Shown here: positions 8,659 through 16,009 of the stretch, one piece after another | Layout: every line of letters starts with the position of its first letter | Position numbering within the stretch: the first letter of the stretch is position 1 | NCBI RefSeq assembly: GCF_017498545.1 | Contig: NZ_CP071793.1 | Location: 5,109,001 to 5,173,000, forward strand | Reading direction: 5' to 3' | DNA: 64,000 nt | Source of the DNA: Sulfidibacter corallicola | GTDB taxonomy: Bacteria; Acidobacteriota; Holophagae; Acanthopleuribacterales; Acanthopleuribacteraceae | Notes under the pieces: generated by a model | Seen by the model: the letters and a program-made list of their open reading frames with translations, nothing else | Database searches by the model: none | What the model was told of the DNA's origin: nothing | Program-made: the position numbers and the translations under genes

Positions 8659-9523
8659 GCCGACTCAACCTCTCGGCAGCCCCGATGTGAACGGGACGGA
8701 GGACGCATCACGCGGTCGAAACGACTGGCTTGTCAAGCAGGCAACGTTTGTGTTGCGCAACATTTTTTTGAAGGGTCTGGGGTTCGCCGGTTTCATGCTT
8801 TCCATCTGGCTGGCCTGGCACCTGATCATCTCGATCTTCGCCCCGCCCGCCTGGCTGTTTCCCTCGCCCTCCATGGTGTACCAGCGCTTCACCGAGCTGT
8901 GGGAGGTCGAGGCGCTTCAGCCCCACCTGCGCATCACCGCCACCGAAATCGTCATCGGCTATTTACTGGGCATCGCCGGAGCGCTGCTGAGCGGGTACCC
9001 GATTTCTCAGATCCGCCTGCTGGAAAAGGTGTTGACGCCGTACCTCATCGCGGCCAACTCGGTGCCGCTGGTCGCGTTTGCGCCGCTCCTGATCCTGTGG
9101 CTCGGCAACGGAATCGAAGCCAAGATCGTGGTGGCGGCCCTGATCGTCTTTTTTCCGGCCACCATCAGCACCATCACCGGATTCCACGCCCAGTCGCCGA
9201 TCTACAAGCGTCTGATGCGCAGCCTGCGCGCCAGCAAGTTGCAGCGGTTCCTGTACCTGGAGCTGCCCAGCGCGGTGCCCGGCATCCTGGCCGGCATGAA
9301 GATCGGCGCGCCGTTGGCGGTGGTCGGCGCGGTGGTGGGCGAATTCCTCGGCACGGGCTTGGGCCTCGGCCACCTGATCCTGGAGGCCAACGGTTTGATG
9401 GACACGCCGCAGCTTTTCGTGGCCATCATTCTGTTGGGCATGATCGGGATCGTGTTCTACATGCTGATCATGGCGTTGGAGCAAATCCTGCTCGGCCCCT
9501 GGCACAACAAGAAGCGCCGCTAG
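8651..9523 (+). CDS. ABC transporter permease, NitT/TauT type
   Basis: A 290-residue inner-membrane protein with about six hydrophobic segments. It carries the BPD_transp_1 EAA-like loop around AKLQRFLYLELPSAVPGILA-type sequence (KLQRF...LPSAVPGI), where the ATPase docks. Its start overlaps the end of the ATPase gene by 8 bases, so the two are translationally coupled. The N-terminus has a roughly 35-residue hydrophilic extension before the first membrane segment. Expected to form a homodimeric channel with the preceding ATPase. The substrate-binding subunit is separated from it by an inserted inverted-repeat element. Confidence 0.92.
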   Translation: MNEPTQPLGSPDVNGTEDASRGRNDWLVKQATFVLRNIFLKGLGFAGFMLSIWLAWHLIISIFAPPAWLFPSPSMVYQRFTELWEVEALQPHLRITATEIVIGYLLGIAGALLSGYPISQIRLLEKVLTPYLIAANSVPLVAFAPLLILWLGNGIEAKIVVAALIVFFPATISTITGFHAQSPIYKRLMRSLRASKLQRFLYLELPSAVPGILAGMKIGAPLAVVGAVVGEFLGTGLGLGHLILEANGLMDTPQLFVAIILLGMIGIVFYMLIMALEQILLGPWHNKKRR

Positions 9524-9683
9524 GCCCCGACCCCATTTCGCTCGGCGTGCCCGGTAATTGCCAGGCCCGTCCCGGGTGCTGGGCCGGCATGTCGAAGCCA
9601 CGTTGGAAACAATGCAGTTTGACACCGAGGAGCGGAGCCTGTCGCGATGCGGAAAGGCCCCACCCGAAGTGATTCCTAGCTGG

Positions 9684-10143
9684 CAGTTCCCGCATCGTTT
9701 TGAGTGAGGTTGGGCCTGTAGGTGGAACTGCCAGCTCCACCAATCGAAGCAACTGTTTCAAATTCAGCCAGGTATGCCGAAGAGCAAAGCGACTGAATCC
9801 GTGAATGACCCATGTCGAAGCGGGCATTGCAGAAGTCCCCGAATAACGAGAGAAACGCGGAGCCATTCGTTGGACAGGAACGCTGGGTTTGCTATTCCGA
9901 CCTTTCTAGGCGAAATGCTCAATAACGGGTAAATAGGTTAAAGCAAGGTTCCTGTGCGTATTGCGGAGCCCGCAAGGGAAATCCCTTCGAATAGGGAGCG
10001 GCGTTTTCCTCGGTGGGCGATCGTATGAAAGCAGTGGGCTCCGCTCCTTTTGATGGCTTGAATTTGAAACCTGGTCGGCTTCGATTGGTGGAGCAGGCTG
10101 CTCCACCTACAGGCTCGGCGCCTGTCTGAAAAGGCGGGAACTG
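9684..10143. mobile_element. MITE-like element with ~85-90-base terminal inverted repeats
   Basis: Left arm 9684-9767 and right arm 10055-10143 are imperfect inverted repeats of each other. Matching blocks are the outer CAGTTCCCGC, then CCTGTAGGTGG, a near-palindromic GGTGGAnCTGCCAGnTCCACC-type core, CCAATCGAAGC, and TTTCAAATTCA at the inner end. The roughly 290 bases between the arms have no plausible transposase gene; small ORFs are not convincing. Size and structure fit a miniature inverted-repeat element or an IS remnant. It occupies most of the 763-base gap between permease and binding-protein genes. A CCTGTAGGTGG fragment recurs at about 50391-50401 after modC. Confidence 0.6.
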
Positions 10144-10286
10144 GGTGCGGGCGCGCTTCGGTGTAGATAGGCTGTGCTTCGCTCCAGGGCGTTGGTCGCT
10201 TGCGAAGCCTGAATCGCTTCGACGTGGCGGCCGATTCGTGTAAGCTGGAGCCGCCCTCTCCCATTCGTCCCCGCAGGAGCGTGCCC

Positions 10287-11264
10287 ATGCTTTCGGTCTT
10301 GTTATGCTGCTTGGTGGTCCAGGCCCCGCCCCAGAAAGTGACCTATGCGGCCGGCTACATCGCCAACGTCCAATTCGCCCCCTTCTACGTGGCGCAACAG
10401 CGCGGCTACTACGCCGAAGAAGGTCTCGAACTGGAAATGGACTACACCATCGGCCCCGATATCTTCAAACTGTTGGCGCTGGGCAAGGTCCAGTTCGCCT
10501 CGGCCGATCCGGACGCCTTCCTGCACGCGGCCTCGCGCGGCATGCCCCTGCTTCACGTGGCGACCTTGTACCAGCGCTATCCGCTCGCCCTGGTGGCGCG
10601 CGAGGACCTGTTTCGGGATGGCCGGCTCGAGGGCAAGCGCATCGGCATCAGCGGGACCTACGGATCCTCGTACCTGGCCCTGAAGGCGATGCTGCGCGAA
10701 TTGGGGTTGCCCCTCGCCAAAGTGCAGGTGGTCAGTATCGGGTTCACCCAGGTATCCGCCTTGAAACAGAACCGCGTCGATGCGGTCGTGGGCTACATCA
10801 ACAACGAACCCCTGCGGCTCAAGGCGTTGGACGTCGATGTGAAGACCTATTCCCTGAGCGCCAACAACCAAATCCCCGGCGTCGGTATCATGACCCACCG
10901 CGACTTGAAAGCGAAAAATCCGGAACTGGTCGAGAAGTTTCTGCGCGCGACCTTCCGCGCCGTGGCCGACCTGCTGGCCGATCCACGCGCCTGCTACAAC
11001 CTGGTCGTCAACGAGGTTCTGCCGGAACTGAAGCAGGCCGAACGCTACGAAAGCGAATTCGCCGTGTTGCAGGCGACCCTGCCGTTCTGGCGGTCGGCCC
11101 ACGTGGCCGCCAACGGTTTCGGCCAGTGCGACGAAAAGCAGTGGCAAAACCTCGCCCGGCACATGGCCGAGGGCCACGCCAAATCGGCCTTTTCATCGTG
11201 GCGCAAGTGGGTCGATCTGGGATTTCGCCACCGGGCGCCCGTCACCCCGCCAGCCGGAAAATAG
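10287..11264 (+). CDS. ABC transporter substrate-binding protein, NMT1/THI5-like
   Basis: 325 residues. After a short hydrophobic leader (LSVLLCCLVVQA) the mature part opens with the YIANVQFAPFYVAQQRGYYA pattern of NMT1/THI5-like and SsuA-like periplasmic binding proteins. A 'KVQFASADPDAFLHA' segment and a GKRIGISGTYGSS segment, typical of the ligand-binding cleft, follow. Family members bind thiamine pyrimidine precursors, sulfonates, nitrate or riboflavin; the N-terminal pattern leans to pyrimidine/thiamine types, but this is weak. The ATG at 10287 has AGGAG 8 bases upstream. The leader lacks the usual basic residues, so secretion versus lipoprotein anchoring (LLCC) is open. Likely partner of the ATPase and permease at 7858-9523. 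Confidence 0.85.
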   Translation: MLSVLLCCLVVQAPPQKVTYAAGYIANVQFAPFYVAQQRGYYAEEGLELEMDYTIGPDIFKLLALGKVQFASADPDAFLHAASRGMPLLHVATLYQRYPLALVAREDLFRDGRLEGKRIGISGTYGSSYLALKAMLRELGLPLAKVQVVSIGFTQVSALKQNRVDAVVGYINNEPLRLKALDVDVKTYSLSANNQIPGVGIMTHRDLKAKNPELVEKFLRATFRAVADLLADPRACYNLVVNEVLPELKQAERYESEFAVLQATLPFWRSAHVAANGFGQCDEKQWQNLARHMAEGHAKSAFSSWRKWVDLGFRHRAPVTPPAGK

Positions 11265-11351
11265 CTTTTGCGGCGGGCGCCGGGCCCAACCACCCGCCAG
11301 GGTGCCAAATGAGCTATACTGTAGGGACCTTTCTCCGCCGAGGCGGTCCCT

Positions 11352-12575
11352 ATGCACCGGTTCATGAACAAATCGTCGATGTGGCTGCTGACCTGTGCGC
11401 TCATGATGGTGGCGGTCGCACGCACCTTTCTCCATGGCCAGGGTGAGCTTTTCAAGCACAGCAAGGACTTGCCGGAAATTCTTCATTTGGTGGATCGCGC
11501 CTACGTCGACGAGGTGCAACTGGAAACCCTGCTGCCGGGTTTGTATCAGGGCGCACTCAACGGTTTGGACGAAAACGCATCCTACGTGCCGCCCGGCATG
11601 ACGCCCGTCAATCGCGACGACGAGGTCTACCTGCGAACGGGCATGGTGGTGCGCAAGCGGCTGGGTCATGCCTACGTGATGCAGGTGGCGCCGGAGTCGC
11701 CGGCCGCCAATACCCAGATTCTTCCGGAAACCTATCTGCGCGAAATCAACGGCTCGGTCACCCGCGAAATGAGTTTGGTGGCGGTGCGTCAGGCGATACT
11801 CGAAAACGAGACCCTCGTTCGATTGAAGGTCATCGATCCGGGCAAGACCGAAGATCGCGAAGTGGAACTCCATCCCGCAACGTTCGGTCAGACCAAGATG
11901 CAGCACCAAGCCTATGGCGACGGCCTCCACCTGGTCCGGATCCCGCAGTTCTACGACGGTTTGGAGCTGGATCTGCGCAAGGCCTTGAACCAGACGCGTG
12001 AGGCGGCCTCCAAGGCCGATCGCAACCCGCGATTCGTGCTGGACCTGCGCAACAACGCTCGCGGTAATCGCCGGCATTTCAAGATGTTGGTGGCCCTGTT
12101 CCTGCCCGCGGGTGATTTGGGTGCCTGGGTGGCAAAGGGCCGCGAGCCGATTCCGGTACGCAACGAGACGGCCGGAGCCTTTGCCGACCTCGACTTGTTC
12201 GTGCTGCACAACCGCGGCACTTCGGGCGCCGCCGAGTGGTTCACCGCCATCGCCCGCGATCGGAAGGCCGCGGTCACCTTGGGCATCGAGACCCTGGGCA
12301 TGCCCCCGGTTTACGGATGGGTTCAACTGAAAAACGGCGCCCATTTGGAGATTCCCATCGCCGACCTGGAATTGTCCTCCAAGGAAACCCTGACCAAGAA
12401 CGGGGTCAAACCCGATGTGGCGGTCAAGAAGGACGTCAAGGGCGAAGGTGATGACGCCGAGCCAAAGGTCGAATCGGCCGAGGACTATCTGGCCCGTGCG
12501 CTGGAGGCGGTGCGCTCCTATCGGGCCGAATCGGCGCCGGCACCCGCGCAGGAAGCACTGCCGAAAGCCGGCTGA
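11352..12575 (+). CDS. S41 (CtpA/tail-specific protease)-like protein, catalytic residues altered
   Basis: 407 residues: signal or anchor segment (SSMWLLTCALMMVAVA), an N-terminal helical part ending in LNGLDENASYVPP, a PDZ-like region (about 90-160), and an S41 core. In active CtpA/Prc enzymes the nucleophile lies in an NEGSAS-like motif. Here the aligned NRGTSGAAE places Thr290 at the Ser position. The general-base Lys of the TFGKG motif is missing: the equivalent stretch reads TLGMPPVYG. The downstream NGVKPDVAV matches the family's GIEPDI motif. A periplasmic, probably non-catalytic S41 homologue is inferred; a rearranged active site (Ser291) is the alternative. Confidence 0.82.
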   Translation: MHRFMNKSSMWLLTCALMMVAVARTFLHGQGELFKHSKDLPEILHLVDRAYVDEVQLETLLPGLYQGALNGLDENASYVPPGMTPVNRDDEVYLRTGMVVRKRLGHAYVMQVAPESPAANTQILPETYLREINGSVTREMSLVAVRQAILENETLVRLKVIDPGKTEDREVELHPATFGQTKMQHQAYGDGLHLVRIPQFYDGLELDLRKALNQTREAASKADRNPRFVLDLRNNARGNRRHFKMLVALFLPAGDLGAWVAKGREPIPVRNETAGAFADLDLFVLHNRGTSGAAEWFTAIARDRKAAVTLGIETLGMPPVYGWVQLKNGAHLEIPIADLELSSKETLTKNGVKPDVAVKKDVKGEGDDAEPKVESAEDYLARALEAVRSYRAESAPAPAQEALPKAG

Positions 12576-12620
12576 TCGCCGCGAAGATTGCGCGGTTTTC
12601 GGGTTGGGAAGAGACGCGAC

Positions 12621-12650
12621 TTGGCGTCAACTCGGCTTTGAGAGTAGAAT
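12621..12650 (+). promoter_or_regulatory. Possible sigma70-type promoter before the S4 gene
   Basis: TTGGCG (12621-12626) and TAGAAT (12645-12650) are separated by 18 bases. They lie about 185 bases upstream of the S4-domain gene, after the end of the S41-like gene. The match is reasonable but based on inspection alone. Confidence 0.3.
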
Positions 12651-12835
12651 GTGGGCCAACGCGGAACGCGGTTCCCGTCGGTATGCCTCCCGGGTTTCCC
12701 GCCACGAGGCCGAACCTCGTGAGAAATGCGGGCCATCGCGATTCGCCAACCCCTTCTTGGCGGGTGCGCCGTGTCGGAAATTCGCCAAGCGGACGTGGCC
12801 CCGTGAGCAATGCGGATCGAGCGAGATTGCAACCT

Positions 12836-13264
12836 ATGTCCAAACACGCTGAAAACACCGCCCCTGGCAAACCGCCTCCCGAAGTGCGCCTCGACAAATG
12901 GCTGTTTGCGGTCCGGCTGTTCAAGACCCGCAGCCTCGCGGGTAAGGCGATTGCCGGCGGCAAGATCAAGATGGACGGCCACAACGTCAAGGCTCACCGC
13001 ACCTTGAACATCGGCGACGAGATCGAGTTCAAGCGCGACGGGCGCACCGTGCGCGTCACGGTCAAGGGCCTGATCGAAAACCGGGTCGGTGCCAAGGAAG
13101 CCGTCAAGCACTACACGATCGTCGAGGATCCCGACCTGACTCCGGAAATGCGCGAGATGACGCAAATCTACCGCGAGTTGCAGAAGGAGTCGCCGCGCCA
13201 GCGTGGCCGGCCGACCAAGCGCGATCGACGCCAGATTCAGCGACTCAAGGAAGGAGATCATTGA
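12836..13264 (+). CDS. hslR: S4-domain RNA-binding protein, Hsp15-like
   Basis: 142 residues. The S4 domain runs from about residue 15: RLDKWLFAVRLFKTRSLAGK, then AIAGGKIKMDG and VKAHRTLNIGDEIEF. This is the RNA-binding fold of Hsp15. In E. coli Hsp15 binds stalled 50S subunits carrying a nascent chain and frees them. The C-terminal third is very basic (RQRGRPTKRDRRQIQRLK), as in Hsp15. The ATG at 12836 begins just before the domain; longer readings to 12638 add unrelated sequence. The ribosome site is weak. The symbol is a family-level assignment. Confidence 0.82.
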   Translation: MSKHAENTAPGKPPPEVRLDKWLFAVRLFKTRSLAGKAIAGGKIKMDGHNVKAHRTLNIGDEIEFKRDGRTVRVTVKGLIENRVGAKEAVKHYTIVEDPDLTPEMREMTQIYRELQKESPRQRGRPTKRDRRQIQRLKEGDH

Positions 13265-13433
13265 GGATGGCGGACGACACGGAGCTCGGGCCGGATCGCC
13301 GACCGATGCGGGCGGTGATTCGACGGATGACGCGGGCGTCGTGCACCGCACCGGCGGTCTGTGCTTGTTTCAAGTGACGACAGGGACTGAGATCGGGCCT
13401 CGAGCCCTCATTCACAACTAAGGAGCAGGGATC

Positions 13434-14405
13434 ATGAATGTATTGGTGGTTGGCGGCGCCGGCTATATCGGCAGCCATGTGGTTCTGGATCTATTGACCA
13501 AGGGTCATTCCGTGACCGTTTTCGATAATTTGAGCAGCGGCCAGCGCGTGAACCTGTTCCCCGAGGCCCATTTCGTCGAGGGTGACATCATGTTCGGCAA
13601 CGAGCTGGACGACACCCTGGGGACCGGCAACTTCGACGCGGTCATCCACCTGGCGGCGCTCAAGGCGGCCGGCGATTCCATGGTCGAGCCGGAACGCTAC
13701 GCGGAGCACAATACCAGCGGCACCCTTCGCCTGATCCATGCCGTTTGCCGCCACGGCGTCGGCGCCTTCGTATTCAGCTCGTCCGCGGCCGTCTACGGCA
13801 ATCCGGTCCAACTGCCGATCGACGAGGCCCATCCCCTGGAGCCCACCAATTTCTACGGATTCACCAAATTGGAAACCGAGCGCTTCCTGAAGTGGTACAG
13901 CCAGCTTCGCAACTTGCGGTTCGTGTCCCTGCGCTACTTCAACGCCGCCGGGTACGATGTGGAAGGCCGGGTGCGCGGCCTCGAGGTAAATCCCAAGAAC
14001 CTGATTCCGATCGCGATGGAGGTCGCCACGGGCGCACGCGGTGAGATGACGGTGTTCGGCGACGACTACGATACACCCGACGGCACCTGCATCCGCGACT
14101 ACATCCACGTCAACGACTTGGCGGTCGCCCACACCAAGGCACTGGAATACATGGCCGCCGGAAAGGGCGACCTGATCTGTAACCTCGGCACGGGCAAAGG
14201 GTTCTCGGTCCTGGAAGTGTTGCGGGCGACCGAGGACGCGATCGGCGAGAAATTGAACTACCGAATCGGGCCGCGTCGCGCGGGCGACCCCGCCAACCTG
14301 GTGGCCGCCTCGGATCTGGCGCGCGAAAAGCTGGATTGGGAGCCGCACCACTCCGATTTGAACACCTTGATCGAAACCGCCTGGTCCGCCTACCGACCGG
14401 GGTGA
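13434..14405 (+). CDS. galE: UDP-glucose 4-epimerase
   Basis: Interconverts UDP-glucose and UDP-galactose with bound NAD, in the cytosol, feeding galactose into glycans. 323 residues, slightly short for the family. Seen: the NAD-binding GGAGYIGS (residues 7-14), the Asp of VFDNLSSG, the SSSAAVYG segment (115-122) with the catalytic Ser/Thr region, and the YGFTK catalytic Tyr-Lys pair (141-145). SLRYFNAAG and LGTGKGFSVLEV are also GalE-like. A strong AAGGAG lies 9 bases before the ATG. It converges on the dehydratase gene with a 9-base gap. Confidence 0.93.
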   Translation: MNVLVVGGAGYIGSHVVLDLLTKGHSVTVFDNLSSGQRVNLFPEAHFVEGDIMFGNELDDTLGTGNFDAVIHLAALKAAGDSMVEPERYAEHNTSGTLRLIHAVCRHGVGAFVFSSSAAVYGNPVQLPIDEAHPLEPTNFYGFTKLETERFLKWYSQLRNLRFVSLRYFNAAGYDVEGRVRGLEVNPKNLIPIAMEVATGARGEMTVFGDDYDTPDGTCIRDYIHVNDLAVAHTKALEYMAAGKGDLICNLGTGKGFSVLEVLRATEDAIGEKLNYRIGPRRAGDPANLVAASDLAREKLDWEPHHSDLNTLIETAWSAYRPG

Positions 14406-14414
14406 GGCTGCGTT

Positions 14415-15482
14415 TCAGAGCGGCGCACGGCGTGGGACCCGGCGTATGGTGGCCTTTTTCAGCCTCTTCCGAGCCGGGGAGGAGCTGAATTCGGCGATGA
14501 TCTCCCGCATTTCCGCTTCGGTCAGCCAGGCGTCGTTGACGTCGCTGGAATAGGAAAAATCCTCGGGGAGCCTGGTGCCCTTGTAGCGGCGCTTCACCTT
14601 GCGTGAAAACCACTCGGGCAGGATGATGAAGAAGTCGTCCACCCGAATGGTGTGCCGGATCTCCTCGGGCATCAACAGCGTTTCGTGGATTTTCTCGCCG
14701 GGCCGGATCCCGATGTGCTTCAACCTGGCCTCGGGCGCGATGATGCGGGCCAGGTCGACGATGCGCATGCTCGGCAGACGCGGCACGAAAATCTCGCCAC
14801 CGGCCATGTAGTCGAGCGCGCGCGTCACGAATTGGACGGCGGCCTCGAGGGTCAGCCAGAAGCGGGTCATGCGTTCGTCGGTAATGGTGAGCTCGTTTTG
14901 GGCCCGTTGGCGCAGGAACAGGGGAATCACGCTGCCGCGACTGCCCACCACGTTGCCGTAACGGCAACAGGCGAGGCGGGTGCCGCGCCGGCCGGCGTAA
15001 CTGTTGCCGTGGATGAAAACCTTCTCGGCACACAGTTTGGTGGCGCCGTAGAGATTGACCGGGCTGACCGCCTTGTCGGTGGAGAGGGCCAGGACCTTGG
15101 GCACGCCGCAGTCGATGGCCGCGTCGACGACGTTGACGCTGCCGATGATGTTGGTCTGGATCGCCTCGAAGGGGTTGTACTCGCAGGCCTGTACCTGTTT
15201 GAGGGCGGCGGCGTGAATGATCAGGTCCACCCCCTCGCAGGCGCGCCGAATGCGATCTCGATCGCGCACGTCTCCGAGGAAGAAGCGCAGGCGATCGTCC
15301 TTCAGGGCCTGGCTCATGTGAAATTGCTTGAGCTCGTCCCGCGAGAAGACCCGAATCGTTCCGGGATTGCCGTGTTTCAGCAGGTGTCGGACCATGGCCG
15401 TCCCGAAACTGCCCGTACCGCCGGTAATCAGAACGACCTTGCCGTCGAGGCTTTGCGCGCCCGCTGAGGTAGAAGTGGCCAA
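14415..15482 (-). CDS. UDP-GlcNAc 4,6-dehydratase-like (PseB/CapD family)
   Basis: 355 residues of the extended short-chain dehydrogenase family. The Rossmann motif GGTGSFG sits at residues 21-27. LSTDKAVSPVNLYGATK contains the catalytic Thr-Asp-Lys and Tyr-Lys set that distinguishes 4,6-dehydratases. Family members convert UDP-GlcNAc to 4-keto-6-deoxy sugars for surface or flagellin glycans. I set the start at the TTG (15482), because GGAGG lies 5 bases upstream. The open frame extends to an ATG at 15611, but that adds 43 residues without family similarity. PseB (pseudaminic acid) versus CapD-type capsule role cannot be separated here. Confidence 0.85.
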   Translation of the reverse strand: MATSTSAGAQSLDGKVVLITGGTGSFGTAMVRHLLKHGNPGTIRVFSRDELKQFHMSQALKDDRLRFFLGDVRDRDRIRRACEGVDLIIHAAALKQVQACEYNPFEAIQTNIIGSVNVVDAAIDCGVPKVLALSTDKAVSPVNLYGATKLCAEKVFIHGNSYAGRRGTRLACCRYGNVVGSRGSVIPLFLRQRAQNELTITDERMTRFWLTLEAAVQFVTRALDYMAGGEIFVPRLPSMRIVDLARIIAPEARLKHIGIRPGEKIHETLLMPEEIRHTIRVDDFFIILPEWFSRKVKRRYKGTRLPEDFSYSSDVNDAWLTEAEMREIIAEFSSSPARKRLKKATIRRVPRRAPL

Positions 15483-16009
15483 TGCTTCCTCCAAACATGT
15501 GACGAAAGGCGGGAATCCGCCGCTAAGGGTACATATCGAACCATTCGGTGAATGGGTTAGGCCGAAGTGAGTTCCGAGCGAAGGGGACACTATACCACGA
15601 GCGCGAAACACGGACTTCGGTCGTCTCGTCGTCGTCCGGGAGGCGCGTGGGCGATCGCAATCGCCAAAGGTGGGTCGGCCGCGATCTAAACCTTTGCCGC
15701 GGGGGCACGATGAGGTTCAATAAGAGCGCTCCCGGCGCCGGTTCCGAGGCCGACGCGGGGGGTGCAACTCAAGCGGAATGAATGGCTCAGATCGGTGATT
15801 CGGCGCCGGTGCGAGCCTACATTGAAGGTTTAAATGGATGGCGCAAATTAGGTATACTGGGCATCCAGCCTCCCCTGTTCGAGCGCGATCTCCATATCAG
15901 ACAAGCACACGGACTTTTCACTCTCTACGTGAGGAGGATTGGATCCCACCCCGCAATAGTCCTCCCACTTGAAACCACAAGACCATCAACGGAGAAACAC
16001 GGAGAAATA
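15483..16009. other. Divergent intergenic region upstream of the HEAT-motAB cluster
   Basis: 527 bases with no recognised gene. The open frame of the HEAT protein continues upstream to 15782, but that extension has no repeat-like character and the internal start at 16010 has a proper ribosome site. A TATACT hexamer (15851-15856) is a candidate -10 box for the plus strand; no good -35 box was found. The region must also hold the promoter of the minus-strand dehydratase gene. Confidence 0.35.
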
